64,000 nt of DNA from Oscillospiraceae bacterium (GTDB lineage: Bacteria > Bacillota > Clostridia > Oscillospirales > Ruminococcaceae), in the NCBI GenBank assembly GCA_017439985.1, contig JAFSIC010000043.1, forward strand, positions 62,001 through 126,000, given 5' to 3'. The position numbers and the translations under genes were made by a program. Positions 1-8,462 of this stretch are shown one piece after another. The notes under the pieces are model-generated. The model saw only the letters and a list, made by a program, of their open reading frames with translations, did not search any database and had not been told where the DNA came from. Each line of letters opens with the position of its first letter. Position 1 is the stretch's first letter.

Positions 1-184
1 GAGCTGCCGCAGCCTCATCGGTGACGATAACACGCTTTGGAGAGAACTTTCTCGCCTGCTGTTCCAGTAATGTTATATTCCGATGAGCACAGAGGGTATG
101 CACCTGATAGTTGGCTTTTTCGCAAACATCAAGGCTCTGCGTACCAATCGAGCCGGTACATCCCAGAATCGAAACCTGTTTCAT
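1..184 (-). CDS. dxr: 1-deoxy-D-xylulose 5-phosphate reductoisomerase, N-terminal part (cut by window edge)
   Basis: Only the first 61 codons lie in the window; the gene runs off the left edge. The product starts MKQVSILGCTGSIGTQSLDV, which matches the NADPH-binding Rossmann motif at the start of Dxr (usual form GSTGSIGxxxLDV; here the first Ser is Cys). Dxr converts DXP to 2-C-methyl-D-erythritol 4-phosphate, the committed step of the MEP isoprenoid pathway, in the cytoplasm. The ATG (complement of 182-184) has an AAAGGAA ribosome site just upstream. It follows cdsA and uppS, the usual order uppS-cdsA-dxr. This places isoprenoid precursor synthesis beside the enzyme that makes the C55 lipid carrier. 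Confidence 0.93.
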   Translation of the reverse strand, partial: MKQVSILGCTGSIGTQSLDVCEKANYQVHTLCAHRNITLLEQQARKFSPKRVIVTDEAAAA

Positions 185-210
185 ACTAATTTCCTTTCTA
201 ACTAAAGACA

Positions 211-232
211 GGAGGTCACCGCAATGACCTCC
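211..232 (-). other. Intercistronic hairpin between cdsA and dxr
   Basis: There is a perfect 8-bp inverted repeat (GGAGGTCA / TGACCTCC) with a 6-base loop. On the minus strand it is followed only by a short T-rich stretch, so it is not a convincing intrinsic terminator. It may shape mRNA stability or processing inside the operon; that is inference. Confidence 0.45.
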
Positions 233-247
233 TTCAAACAAGCTTAC

Positions 248-1084
248 TTACAGAATCGTAGCGATCGGTGTACTCTGCACGATGCCCCAAATCAGCGGCA
301 GAACAAAGAGTACCGAATCGAAGCGGTCAAGAACGCCGCCATGACCCGGCATAATATTGCCGAAGTCCTTGATGCCAAACTGTCTCTTTACCAGAGAGGC
401 AGACAGGTCGCCGATGATACTGATGACAGAGGCACATGGTGCCAGAAGAGCCAGCGCAAGGTAGTTGACATTTGCTCCCGGAATCAGGAGTTCAAAGGCT
501 TTGCCCACCAGAAGCATACAGATCAGGCAAACAACGATGCCGCCGATGACGCCTTCCCAGGTTTTTTTCGGGGAAATGACAGGAGCCAGTTTATGCTTAC
601 CAATAGCACAGCCGACAAAGTATGCACCGGTATCGCTGAACCATGCGCCGCCCAGAGACAGGATCAGATAAAACAGTCCCAGTGCCATGCCGTATGTATC
701 GCGGAGATATACCGCAGAAGACAGAGACAGCGGAATGGCAAGGCTGATCATAAAGGTCATGGCGATCTGCTCCACCGGGGTCGATCTATGAGTCGCCAAC
801 AGAATGCAGAACAGCAGACCAATATACGGCAGGACAACCACCGGCAACAGATCCGCTCCCTCTGCACGAGGAATAAACGGGATCACTGCGGCGATGGCGC
901 AGCCCAGGATCAGCAGGGCTTTGTTTCGATCAATTTTTGTTGCGTGGAAAAACTCCCAGACCGCGATCACAGCAATCACTGCAATGGCCGCGTTGAGAAC
1001 CATGGTGTGGAACAGGCTGAGCACAAATGCCAGCACTGCCAGACCAATGATAGCAGAGAGTATCCTTTGTTTCACAACGATCAC
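248..1084 (-). CDS. cdsA: Phosphatidate cytidylyltransferase
   Basis: 278 aa, an ordinary length for CdsA. It makes CDP-diacylglycerol from phosphatidic acid and CTP, the branch point for membrane phospholipids, in the cytoplasmic membrane. The sequence is a chain of hydrophobic segments. Near the C-terminus it carries the CdsA signature: the S-LVKR...KDFG...PGHGGVLDRFDS region matches the family pattern SxxKR-x4-KD-x-G...P-x-HGG-x-x-DR. The SDTGAYFVG and SPKKTWEG stretches upstream are also typical. It sits between uppS and dxr on the same strand, 38 bp from uppS. Confidence 0.95.
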   Translation of the reverse strand: MIVVKQRILSAIIGLAVLAFVLSLFHTMVLNAAIAVIAVIAVWEFFHATKIDRNKALLILGCAIAAVIPFIPRAEGADLLPVVVLPYIGLLFCILLATHRSTPVEQIAMTFMISLAIPLSLSSAVYLRDTYGMALGLFYLILSLGGAWFSDTGAYFVGCAIGKHKLAPVISPKKTWEGVIGGIVVCLICMLLVGKAFELLIPGANVNYLALALLAPCASVISIIGDLSASLVKRQFGIKDFGNIMPGHGGVLDRFDSVLFVLPLIWGIVQSTPIATIL

Positions 1085-1122
1085 TCCAATTTTCGTTTTC
1101 TAATCTATCATAGAACTCTGTG

Positions 1123-1842
1123 TTATTTTGCGGTAATATCGCCGAAACGGCGGCTTCTTCCCGCATACTGCTCCAGAGCGGCATCCAGTTCTTTCGCGCC
1201 AAAATCAGGCCAAAGAACATCCATGAATACGAACTCAGAATAAGCGGCCTGCCAAATCAGGAAGTTGGACAGGCGCAGTTCGCCGCTTGGGCGGATGATC
1301 AAGTCTGGATCCGGTTGTTCCGCCGTGTAGAGCACGGAAGAAATCAGCTCCTCTGTTACAGCATCCGGAGACAGCGTACCGTCCTTCACCCGCTGTGCGA
1401 GGGCTTTGACACCATGGACCAACTCATCGCGGCCACCATAGTTCAGAGCAATATTGACGGTGATTCCCACGTTATTTTTCGTTTGCTCCTCTAATTTGCG
1501 GATCTTTTCTTTCAGTTCCGTGCTGAGAGGTGCAACATCACCGATGATTTTTACACAGATTTCCTTATTTTCATCTTCATGCTGGAAGGCTTCGTCCAAA
1601 TATTCTCCGAGGAGCTTCATAATTGCATCCACTTCCTCTTTGGGACGCTTCCAGTTTTCCGTGGAAAAAGCGTACACAGTCAGATATTCGATTTCCCGTT
1701 TCCGACAGTGCTTTACAATCTCACGAAATGCTTTGGCACCGGCTTTGTGTCCGGCAGTACGAGGGAGTCCCCGCTTCTTCGCCCAACGACCGTTGCCGTC
1801 CATAATAATACCAATGTGCTTCGGAAGGCTTTTCTGTTCCAT
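1123..1842 (-). CDS. uppS: Isoprenyl transferase (undecaprenyl diphosphate synthase)
   Basis: 239 aa, full length. It condenses isopentenyl diphosphate onto farnesyl diphosphate in cis to give the C55 carrier lipid used for peptidoglycan and polysaccharide export. The N-terminal HIGIIMDGNGRWAKKRG carries the catalytic Asp and the phosphate-binding loop. The middle block (YAFSTENWKRP) and the C-terminal RPSGELRLSNFL...F block are UppS signatures. Its product serves MraY/MurG in this window and probably the sugar transferase at about 50 kb. It lies in pyrH-frr-uppS-cdsA-dxr. Confidence 0.96.
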   Translation of the reverse strand: MEQKSLPKHIGIIMDGNGRWAKKRGLPRTAGHKAGAKAFREIVKHCRKREIEYLTVYAFSTENWKRPKEEVDAIMKLLGEYLDEAFQHEDENKEICVKIIGDVAPLSTELKEKIRKLEEQTKNNVGITVNIALNYGGRDELVHGVKALAQRVKDGTLSPDAVTEELISSVLYTAEQPDPDLIIRPSGELRLSNFLIWQAAYSEFVFMDVLWPDFGAKELDAALEQYAGRSRRFGDITAK

Positions 1843-1875
1843 AGCTTCCCTTCTTTGCGTTTTGTTCGGATATGG

Positions 1876-1903
1876 AGAGACCCACTGAAAGCAGTGGGTC
1901 TCT
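1876..1903 (-). other. Strong intercistronic hairpin between frr and uppS
   Basis: A perfect 12-bp stem (AGAGACCCACTG / CAGTGGGTCTCT) with an AAAG loop lies between the frr stop and the uppS start. No U-run follows on the minus strand, so it does not look like a classical terminator. It could be an attenuator, an RNase-processing site or a 3'-end protector for the pyrH-frr part. Confidence 0.55.
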
Positions 1904-1915
1904 GTTGTTCTGAAA

Positions 1916-2476
1916 TTAGATGGAAAGAACTTCGTTTTCTTTGTCTTTTACCATTTTATCAATGGTTTTGATGTAGTTATCGGTAACGTTCTGAACTTCT
2001 TTCTCGCCGTCTTTCTGTTCGTCCTCGGTGATTTCGTTGTTCTTTTTCTGTGCTTTCAGCTGATCAACGAAGTCGCGACGGATGTTACGGATAGCAACTT
2101 TAGCTTCTTCACCCATTTTGCTTACTTTTTTGCAGAGCTCTTTACGACGTTCTTCGGTTGGTGCTGGGAATACCAGACGAATAACGGAACCATCGTCGGT
2201 TGGGTTGATACCGATATCGGAAGCCTGGATCGCTTTGGTGATCAGTTTCATTGCGGATTTATCCCAAGGCTGGATCAGCAGAGTTCTTGCGTCAGGAGTC
2301 TGGATAGCAGCCATCTGGTTGATTGGGGTTGGAACGCCGTAGTAGTCAGCAGAAATGCGTTCCAGCAGAGCTGGATTTGCACGACCTGCGTTGATGGAAC
2401 GGAATTCGTTCTCCAGAGCAGTGATGGTTTTATCCATTTTGCCGCTAATGTCTTTGTTCAGTGCTTTGATGTTCAT
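1916..2476 (-). CDS. frr: Ribosome recycling factor
   Basis: 186 aa from the ATG at complement 2476 (MNIKALNKDISGKMDK). An open frame extends 10 codons further upstream, but GGAGAG lies just before this ATG and RRF proteins are about 185 aa. RRF with EF-G splits post-termination ribosomes. Family features are the GRANPALLERI stretch and the acidic/basic helical ends; the C-terminal half holds the INPTDDGSVIRLVFPAPTEE-type block typical of RRF. It is directly downstream of pyrH. Confidence 0.96.
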   Translation of the reverse strand: MNIKALNKDISGKMDKTITALENEFRSINAGRANPALLERISADYYGVPTPINQMAAIQTPDARTLLIQPWDKSAMKLITKAIQASDIGINPTDDGSVIRLVFPAPTEERRKELCKKVSKMGEEAKVAIRNIRRDFVDQLKAQKKNNEITEDEQKDGEKEVQNVTDNYIKTIDKMVKDKENEVLSI

Positions 2477-2545
2477 AATCAACTCTCCGTTCTGTGGCTG
2501 AGCCACGATATATTTTATGAAGATAGATTCAATAAAAGGCGTAAC

Positions 2546-3262
2546 TTATGCGTTATGGGACACAACGGTACCAACTTTGGTGTCACCCTCGGTCACGCGG
2601 ATAATGTTGTCCGGATCTTCCAGGCTGAATACAACAACAGGAATGTTGTTGTCAGAGCACATGGAGAAGGCGGTGATATCCATAACATTGAGATGTTTTG
2701 CGATAACTTCGTCGAAAGTAACGGTCTCGTAGCGTTTTGCATCCGGATTTTTCTTTGGATCGCTGTCGTAAACACCGTCAACGAGGGTTGCTTTCAGGAT
2801 CGCATCAGCGCCGATCTCAGCAGCACGCAGAGCGGATGCTGTGTCGGTGGAGAAGAATGGGTTACCAGTACCGCAACCGAAGATAACGATACGGCCTTTC
2901 TGCAGATGACGAACTGCTTTGTTGCGGATATAAGGCTCTGCTACCTGCTGCATGGTGATCGCAGTCTGTACACGAACATCGCAGCCCAGCTGTTCCAGAG
3001 AATCAGCCAGTGCCAGTGCGTTCATAACGGTAGCCAGCATGCCGATATGGTCCGCACGGGTGCGTTCCATGTCGCCGCTGCTGCGGCCTCTCCAGAAGTT
3101 GCCGCCGCCAACAACGATGGCAATTTCCACGCCGAGGTCATGGGCTTTTTTAATGCTCTGACAAATTTCGGTTACCTTATTATAATCCAGACCGGTCTTT
3201 TTATCGCCTGCGAGGGCTTCGCCGCTCAGTTTCAGCAAAATGCGACGGTATGCAAGACTCAT
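2546..3262 (-). CDS. pyrH: UMP kinase
   Basis: 238 aa, the usual size of bacterial hexameric UMP kinase (amino-acid kinase fold). It phosphorylates UMP to UDP. It starts [15 protein letters not shown], the N-terminal ATP-binding Lys-Leu-Ser-Gly block. The [11 protein letters not shown] glycine loop and the C-terminal [18 protein letters not shown] region are family hallmarks. A promoter lies just upstream (3321-3349), so here pyrH heads its own transcript; in many Bacillota it follows tsf in the same operon. Confidence 0.96.
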   Translation of the reverse strand: MSLAYRRILLKLSGEALAGDKKTGLDYNKVTEICQSIKKAHDLGVEIAIVVGGGNFWRGRSSGDMERTRADHIGMLATVMNALALADSLEQLGCDVRVQTAITMQQVAEPYIRNKAVRHLQKGRIVIFGCGTGNPFFSTDTASALRAAEIGADAILKATLVDGVYDSDPKKNPDAKRYETVTFDEVIAKHLNVMDITAFSMCSDNNIPVVVFSLEDPDNIIRVTEGDTKVGTVVSHNA

Positions 3263-3320
3263 TTGTTACCACTCCCTGCTTTTTCTCCTGCGTCGGAAAA
3301 GGCGCAGATATTCTTATACT

Positions 3321-3349
3321 ATTTTACAATAATGTACACAATCTGTAAA
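3321..3349 (-). promoter_or_regulatory. Putative sigma-A promoter of pyrH-frr-uppS-cdsA-dxr
   Basis: On the minus strand TTTACA, 17 bp, TAAAAT, followed about 60 bp later by the pyrH start. The gene-free stretch 3263-3575 holds this promoter, an AT-rich region, and a possible plus-strand -10 (TATAAA at about 3475) for the alcohol dehydrogenase with a poor -35. I see nothing else there. Confidence 0.55.
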
Positions 3350-3575
3350 GCCCCCAAGTGACTTCTTCTGTCTGTTTCTTGCATTGTTTGCAAAGTTTTT
3401 ACCACTTTCTTTCAGAACAAATAACCAGAAAACTTGCAAAAGAATTGATACTTTCGGAGAAATTTTGAGAAATGATATAAAATTAACAGTCTCTGTCTTT
3501 TCTTTTTGATTTTTGTGGATTATCATTAGTCTGTACCCCAAGGGGAGAACTTATCATTAAAGGAGATTTGTGATT

Positions 3576-4721
3576 ATGGCAAACCGTATTATGCTCAACC
3601 AGACTTCTTACCACGGCGCAGGCGCTATCGCCGAAATCGTAACCGAAGCAAAATCCCATGGCTTCAAAAAAGCTTTTGTTTGCTCCGACGCTGATCTGAT
3701 CAAATTTGGTATTACCAAAAAAGTGACCGATCTGCTGGAACAGAATGGTCTGGCTTACGAGATCTTCTCTGATATCAAACCAAACCCAACCATCGAAAAC
3801 GTACAGTCCGGCGTTGCTGCCTTCAAAGCTGCAGAAGCTGACTATATCATCACCATCGGCGGCGGCTCTTCTATGGATACCGCAAAAGCCATTGGTATCA
3901 TCATTGCAAACCCGGAATATGAAGACGTAAGAAGCCTGGAAGGTGTTGCTCCTACCAAGAACCCTTGCGTTCCGATCATCGCTGTTCCAACCACTGCTGG
4001 TACTGCTGCAGAAGTTACCATCAACTACGTTATCACCGATGTGGAAAAGAAACGCAAATTCGTTTGTGTTGACCCACACGATATGCCAATCGTTGCTGTT
4101 GTTGACCCTGACATGATGTCCACCATGCCAAAAGGTCTGACTGCATCCACCGGTATGGACGCACTGACCCACGCGATCGAAGGTTACACCACCAAAGCAG
4201 CTTGGGAAATGACCGATATGTTCCATCTGAAAGCCATCGAAATCATTGCACGTTCCCTGCGCGCTGCTGTGGAAAATGATCCGAAAGGCCGCGAAGATAT
4301 GGCTCTCGGTCAGTACATTGCAGGTATGGGCTTCTCCAACGTTGGTTTGGGTATCGCTCACTCCATGGCACACACTCTCGGCGCTGTTTACGACACCCCA
4401 CATGGTGTTGCTTGTGCAATGATGCTGCCAATCGTTATGGATTACAACAAAGAATGCACTGGTGAAAAATACCGTGAGATCGCACGCGTAATGGGCGTGA
4501 AAAACGTAGATTCCATGTCTGTGGAAGAATACCGCAAAGCAGCTATCGACGCTGTTCAGCAGCTGTCTGTTGACGTTGGCATCCCAACCAAACTGGAAGC
4601 TCTGAAAGAAGAAGATCTGCAGTTCCTGGCAGAATCCGCTGCAGCTGACGCTTGCGCACCTGGCAACCCAAAAGAAGCTTCTGTGGAAGACTTCAAAGCT
4701 CTGTTCCGCAAACTCATGTAG
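3576..4721 (+). CDS. fucO: Iron-containing alcohol dehydrogenase, lactaldehyde reductase (FucO) type
   Basis: 381 aa from the ATG at 3576, which has AAAGGAG ten bases upstream (an in-frame GTG at 3570 is too close to it). It resembles E. coli FucO along its whole length: start MANRIMLNQTSYHG, NAD loop GGGSSMDTAKAIGI, and the block PTTAGTAAEVTINYVITD. The four metal ligands are visible as D195, H199, H262 and H276. Expected chemistry is NADH-dependent reduction of lactaldehyde, or a related aldehyde or ketone, to the diol. No fucose or rhamnose genes are nearby, so the in vivo substrate is open. Codon use looks biased like the neighbouring translation genes, suggesting high expression. It stands alone on the plus strand between tsf and pyrH. 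Confidence 0.9.
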   Translation: MANRIMLNQTSYHGAGAIAEIVTEAKSHGFKKAFVCSDADLIKFGITKKVTDLLEQNGLAYEIFSDIKPNPTIENVQSGVAAFKAAEADYIITIGGGSSMDTAKAIGIIIANPEYEDVRSLEGVAPTKNPCVPIIAVPTTAGTAAEVTINYVITDVEKKRKFVCVDPHDMPIVAVVDPDMMSTMPKGLTASTGMDALTHAIEGYTTKAAWEMTDMFHLKAIEIIARSLRAAVENDPKGREDMALGQYIAGMGFSNVGLGIAHSMAHTLGAVYDTPHGVACAMMLPIVMDYNKECTGEKYREIARVMGVKNVDSMSVEEYRKAAIDAVQQLSVDVGIPTKLEALKEEDLQFLAESAAADACAPGNPKEASVEDFKALFRKLM

Positions 4722-4807
4722 GCGCGGCGACCGCGCTGTCTGAATCGCGGCATCGTTTCTCAAATTTCTTGATTTCTGCCCGCGATTGATCCTTTCATCA
4801 ACAACAA

Positions 4808-4840
4808 AAGGCTCTCCGAACTCGGAGAGCCTTTCTTTTT
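4808..4840 (+). terminator. Intrinsic terminator after the alcohol dehydrogenase
   Basis: The stem AAAGGCTCTCCGA / TCGGAGAGCCTTT is followed by TCTTTTTT on the plus strand. Confidence 0.85.
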
Positions 4841-4845
4841 TACAT

Positions 4846-4879
4846 AAAAAAGACTCGTGGATTTCTCCACGAGTCTTTT
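4846..4879 (-). terminator. Intrinsic terminator of rpsB-tsf
   Basis: A 13-bp stem (AAAAGACTCGTGG / CCACGAGTCTTTT) is followed by T-rich sequence on the minus strand, just past the tsf stop. With the neighbouring plus-strand terminator it isolates the alcohol dehydrogenase from tsf. Confidence 0.8.
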
Positions 4880-4913
4880 GATAGCTTGTTGAAAAGAAAC
4901 CAGCTCTGACGAA

Positions 4914-5822
4914 TTATTTCATCATGCTTGCAACTTCGTCAGCGAAGTTGTCTTCTTTTTTCTCCAGGCCTTCGCCTTTTTCCAGACGTACGAAGCTAAC
5001 AACTTCCATTTTGCCGCCCATTTCTTTTGCTTTTGCAGAAACGTAGCCGCCAACGGTCTGTTTGTCATCTTTTACAAATGCCTGTTCCAGGAGGCAGTTT
5101 TCTTTATAGTATTTGTTGATTCTGCCTGCTACCATTTTTTCAGCGATAGCTTCTGGTTTGCCTTCGTTCATAGCCTGAACTTTCAGGATTTCTTTTTCTT
5201 TTTCGATTACTTCTGCTGGAACTTCAGCTGGGCAGAGGTAAGCTGGGTTGATAGCTGCGATCTGCATAGCTACATCGTGACCAACTTCTGCAAAGCCTTC
5301 TTTGTCAGCCAGATCGGTATCGAATTTAACCATTACGCCGATTGCGCCGCCACCGTGAACGTAGGTAGCAACGTCGCCTTCGTAACGAACGAAACGACGG
5401 ATTTTCATGTTTTCGCCGATTTTCTGAATTTTTTCGGTAACCAGTTCAGCAACTGTCATTTCCATGCCAGCTACTTTCAGGTTATTCAGAGCGTCAACGT
5501 CTGCTGGATTTTCGTTGATGATGGTCTGTGCAATAGCGGTAACCATATCCTGGAATTCAGCGTTTTTAGCAACGAAGTCGGTTTCAGCGTTAACTTCAAC
5601 AACTACGCCAACTTTTTTCTCGGTATCAACGAGAGCTTTAACCATACCTTCAGCAGCGATACGGCCAGCTTTTTTAGCAGCGGTAGCCAGACCTTTTTCT
5701 CTGAGGATTTCGATTGCTTTTTCACGGTCGCCGTTAGCTTCAGTCAGAGCTTTTTTGCAATCCATCATACCGCAACCGGTAACTTCGCGAAGTTCTTTAA
5801 CGTCCTGAGCAGTAAATGCCAT
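4914..5822 (-). CDS. tsf: Translation elongation factor Ts
   Basis: 302 aa. EF-Ts is the nucleotide exchange factor of EF-Tu. The N-terminal UBA-like domain (about 1-55) carries EVTGCGMMDCKKAL, where family members usually have TGAGMMDCKKAL. The core contains the VNAETDFVAKN hallmark of EF-Ts. It lies 54 bp downstream of rpsB on the same strand, the standard pair, with a GGAGG ribosome site. A strong terminator follows, so pyrH is not co-transcribed. Confidence 0.97.
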   Translation of the reverse strand: MAFTAQDVKELREVTGCGMMDCKKALTEANGDREKAIEILREKGLATAAKKAGRIAAEGMVKALVDTEKKVGVVVEVNAETDFVAKNAEFQDMVTAIAQTIINENPADVDALNNLKVAGMEMTVAELVTEKIQKIGENMKIRRFVRYEGDVATYVHGGGAIGVMVKFDTDLADKEGFAEVGHDVAMQIAAINPAYLCPAEVPAEVIEKEKEILKVQAMNEGKPEAIAEKMVAGRINKYYKENCLLEQAFVKDDKQTVGGYVSAKAKEMGGKMEVVSFVRLEKGEGLEKKEDNFADEVASMMK

Positions 5823-5876
5823 CTTAAATTCCTCCAGTACTTTATTTATAAGTTAAGTGGATATTCGTGACGATAA

Positions 5877-6605
5877 TTATTCAGCGTCAGCAGCAGCTTC
5901 TTCTACAGGAGCAGCTTCCTGCAGGCCCTGTCTGCCTTCGATGATAGCGTCAGCCATGGTAGCTGCGATCAGTTTAACAGCGCGGATAGCGTCGTCGTTA
6001 CCAGGAATTACGTAGTCGATTTCGTCTGGGTCGCAGTTGGTGTCAACGATTGCAACGATCGGAATACCCAGTTTTTTAGCTTCAGCAACAGCGATTCTTT
6101 CTTTTCTTGGGTCAACGATGAACAGAGCGCCTGGCAGTTTATCCATGGATTTGATACCGCCCAGGTATTTTTCGAGTTTTTCGATTTCCTGTTCCAGTTT
6201 GATAACTTCTTTTTTGGTCAGACGTTCGAAGGTGCCATCTTCCTGCATTTTGCGCAGCTGTTCCAGACGTTTGATACGTTTCTGGATGGTTTTGAAGTTG
6301 GTCATCATACCGCCCAGCCATCTAGCGTTTACGTAGTGTACGCCAGCTCTTTCAGCTTCTTCTTTCACAGAGTCGCCAGCCTGTTTTTTGGTACCAACGA
6401 ACAGTACGGTTTCACCGTTAGCAGCGATTTCTTTTACGAAAGCGTAAGCTTCTTCCAGTTTTTTAACGGTTTTCTGCAGGTCGATGATGTAGATGCCGTT
6501 ACGTTCGGTGAAGATGTAACGAGCCATTTTAGGGTTCCAGCGACGGGTCTGGTGACCAAAGTGTACGCCTGCTTCGAGAAGTTGTTTCATAGATACTACG
6601 GACAT
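5877..6605 (-). CDS. rpsB: 30S ribosomal protein S2
   Basis: 242 aa, with an acidic Ala/Glu-rich tail. The S2 signature is clear: the N-terminal [19 protein letters not shown] block and the [11 protein letters not shown] stretch. An internal Met at codon 6 would also fit the family, but AAGGAGG lies at the right distance from codon 1. The gene is preceded by a roughly 150-nt leader with nested stems and a strong promoter, which fits autogenous control by a ribosomal protein. Confidence 0.97.
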   Translation of the reverse strand: MSVVSMKQLLEAGVHFGHQTRRWNPKMARYIFTERNGIYIIDLQKTVKKLEEAYAFVKEIAANGETVLFVGTKKQAGDSVKEEAERAGVHYVNARWLGGMMTNFKTIQKRIKRLEQLRKMQEDGTFERLTKKEVIKLEQEIEKLEKYLGGIKSMDKLPGALFIVDPRKERIAVAEAKKLGIPIVAIVDTNCDPDEIDYVIPGNDDAIRAVKLIAATMADAIIEGRQGLQEAAPVEEAAADAE

Positions 6606-6636
6606 TTTAATTTCCTCCTTAATGGTTTGAAACCTC

Positions 6637-6712
6637 CGCCTTATGCACTTTACGGTGCTTCCGGAGCATCAGCATCTGCCCCTCCGGCACCCGCATCCGC
6701 AATTATAAGGCG
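6637..6712 (-). ncRNA. Structured 5' leader of rpsB-tsf (candidate r-protein leader)
   Basis: Between the promoter and the rpsB ribosome site the minus-strand RNA folds into nested perfect stems. The outer stem is CGCCUUAU (6705-6712) with AUAAGGCG (6637-6644). The inner stem stacks GGUGC/GCACC on CCGGAG/CUCCGG (about 6654-6691; one base is shared between the two inner helices). The region is markedly GC-richer than its flanks. The position suggests a cis-regulatory leader sensed by S2 or another factor. A 29-codon frame with GTG start (complement 6736) also runs through it, with weak support. The function is inference. Confidence 0.55.
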
Positions 6713-6758
6713 TGTGTTTTCTTTGTTGATTTTCACCTTCTGAAAATCATACGACGGT

Positions 6759-6787
6759 ATTATACCACCACTGTTTCTGAAATGCAA
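6759..6787 (-). promoter_or_regulatory. Promoter of rpsB-tsf
   Basis: TTGCAT, 17 bp, TATAAT on the minus strand: a perfect -10 with optimal spacing. The expected start of transcription is near 6752, giving a leader of about 150 nt before rpsB. Confidence 0.8.
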
Positions 6788-6825
6788 GAGCAAATTTCAA
6801 AAAAATTGCGTAAAAAGGCAACTTT

Positions 6826-7131
6826 TTATTCTTCTTTCACGGTATCTTCCCGGAAGGACGCTGCCCATTTGTTCCGTTTGCTCTTTTTTCTGGGCGGCGG
6901 AGCAATATTGACCAGAATAGTATCCTCTCCGATGATATGGATCTCCTCCCATGGAACGACGATATCCTCTTCCCTGCCGAAGAACAGCCAGCGGAATTTT
7001 CCGTAAATTACGATGGATTTCAGTTGAGCACTATGGGTATCGATCTCCACGTCCCCCACATAGCCCAGACGCGTTCCATCCTCCACACAGACAACATCCT
7101 TATAACGAAACTCCTGAATGCGGCAGATCAT
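6826..7131 (-). CDS. ylmC: YlmC/YmxH-family PRC-barrel sporulation protein
   Basis: 101 aa from the ATG at complement 7131, where GGAGGGAGG is the ribosome site; the open frame upstream overlaps the ftsZ end. It begins MICRIQEFRYKDVVCVEDG and contains GYVGDVEID and YGKFRWLFFGREEDIVVPW, typical of the YlmC/YmxH PRC-barrel proteins found beside division and sporulation genes in Bacillota. The C-terminal tail (about 80-101) is basic and unusual in length. The molecular role is not established; these small proteins are often sporulation-associated. It is last in the cluster, after ftsZ. Confidence 0.8.
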   Translation of the reverse strand: MICRIQEFRYKDVVCVEDGTRLGYVGDVEIDTHSAQLKSIVIYGKFRWLFFGREEDIVVPWEEIHIIGEDTILVNIAPPPRKKSKRNKWAASFREDTVKEE

Positions 7132-7217
7132 GCGCCTCCCTCCTTCTCTTATATCATTATGAAGGAAAACGGCCGCACATGCAAAAAGCAGAGCCGAAGC
7201 CCTGCTTTTATGTAGCA

Positions 7218-8321
7218 TTATTTGTTTTTGTTGAAGATGCTCAGGAAGTCGAAGGCATCTGCAGAGGAAGTTTCTTCTGCTGCAGCTTTTGGAGCAGCAA
7301 CAGGAGCTTTTACTTCTGGTACTTCCGGAACGTCGATGGATTCGATATCCATATCTTCCACACCGCTGTCAAAATCGGTAGCGATAACGGTTACAACCAT
7401 TTCGTCGTTGAGGGAATCGTCGAAGCTGGAACCGAAGAACAGTTTAACGTCAGGATGTACTGCGTCACGAACCAGTTTGGAAGCTTCTTTGATTTCTTTC
7501 ATACGAACAGATTTTGGAGCAACGATGTTCAGCAGAACGCGTTTTGCGCCATCGATGGTGGACTCCAGCAGTGGAGAGTTGATTGCTGCCAGAGCAGCTT
7601 CTCTTGCTTTGTCTTTACCGGATGCACGACCAACACCCATATGAGCGTTGCCTGCCAGAGACATAACGCGGCGAACGTCTTCGAAGTCTCGGTTAACCAG
7701 ACCGGTTTTCAGGATCAGGTCAGAAACAGCCTGTACGCCCTGATAGAGAACGCGGTCAGCTTCTTTCAGAGTTTCTTCGTATTCCAGTTCTTCGTAGATC
7801 TCTTCCAGTCTTTCATTTGGAATAACCAGCAGGGAGTCTACATTGTCTTTCAGTTTTTCGATACCTTTGAGGGCCTGTGCCATACGAGCGCCGCCTTCAA
7901 AGCTGAATGGTTTGGTAACAACAGCAACAGTCAGGATGCCTTTTTCTTTTGCAACGCGAGCGATAACAGGAGCTGCACCGGTACCGGTACCGCCGCCCAT
8001 ACCTGCCGCGATAAAGAGCATCTGTGCGCCCTGAAGAGCTGCTTCGATCTCTTCGATGTTCTCTTCTGCTGCTTTTTCGCCTTTTTCCGGATCGCCGCCT
8101 GCGCCGCGACCCTGGCTCAGTTTGGTACCGATCATGATTTTTTCAGAAGCTTTGGATTCACGCAGAACCTGTGCATCGGTATTCACAGCGATGAAGTCTA
8201 CGTTCTCCAGTTTTTCTTCGATCATACGGTTTACTGCGTTGCCGCCGCCACCGCCGACACCAATTACTTTTATTGTAACTTTACTTTCGTTGATTTCTTT
8301 GTCCATGTCAAAGCTAACCAT
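7218..8321 (-). CDS. ftsZ: Cell division protein FtsZ
   Basis: 367 aa. This tubulin-like GTPase assembles the cytokinetic Z ring. The N-terminal [13 protein letters not shown] nucleotide loop and the tubulin signature [13 protein letters not shown] are intact, as is the T7-loop region with NxDFEDV-type sequence. The C-terminal linker (about 320-350, Ala/Pro-rich) ends in a conserved-type peptide [13 protein letters not shown], the likely docking tail for FtsA, SepF or others. GGAGG lies 8 nt before the start. It has its own candidate promoter between ftsQ and ftsZ. No ftsA gene is present in this cluster, as in other Clostridia. Confidence 0.97.
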   Translation of the reverse strand: MVSFDMDKEINESKVTIKVIGVGGGGGNAVNRMIEEKLENVDFIAVNTDAQVLRESKASEKIMIGTKLSQGRGAGGDPEKGEKAAEENIEEIEAALQGAQMLFIAAGMGGGTGTGAAPVIARVAKEKGILTVAVVTKPFSFEGGARMAQALKGIEKLKDNVDSLLVIPNERLEEIYEELEYEETLKEADRVLYQGVQAVSDLILKTGLVNRDFEDVRRVMSLAGNAHMGVGRASGKDKAREAALAAINSPLLESTIDGAKRVLLNIVAPKSVRMKEIKEASKLVRDAVHPDVKLFFGSSFDDSLNDEMVVTVIATDFDSGVEDMDIESIDVPEVPEVKAPVAAPKAAAEETSSADAFDFLSIFNKNK

Positions 8322-8385
8322 ACCTAATTCCTCCTATTTTTATAATACAAGCTGCAAGAACTTGATGATAATCCTATATAAGCAT

Positions 8386-8414
8386 ATCTTAACAGATATT
8401 CAACAGCTTTTCAA
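8386..8414 (-). promoter_or_regulatory. Candidate ftsZ promoter in the ftsQ-ftsZ gap
   Basis: TTGAAA, 17 bp, TAAGAT on the minus strand; a second overlapping set (TTGAAT, 17 bp, TATATA) lies slightly downstream. This would let ftsZ be expressed separately from the murein genes. Confidence 0.5.
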
Positions 8415-8462
8415 TAGTTTTTCCATGGGTTTTCCCCTAAATTTCCGAAAAATATTCGGATT

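Noticed and set aside
3483-4763. A 426-codon open frame on the minus strand antisense to the alcohol dehydrogenase
   Set aside because: His/Phe/Ser-rich nonsense composition, no ribosome site, no recognisable motif; an effect of the biased codons of the plus-strand gene.
6683-6736. A 29-codon GTG-start frame in the rpsB leader
   Set aside because: Composition follows the GC-rich stem; weak ribosome site; better explained as structured RNA. Kept only as a note in the leader entry.
6951-8327. A 458-codon plus-strand frame antisense to ftsZ
   Set aside because: Phe/Cys-rich composition and no start context; ftsZ is certain on the other strand.
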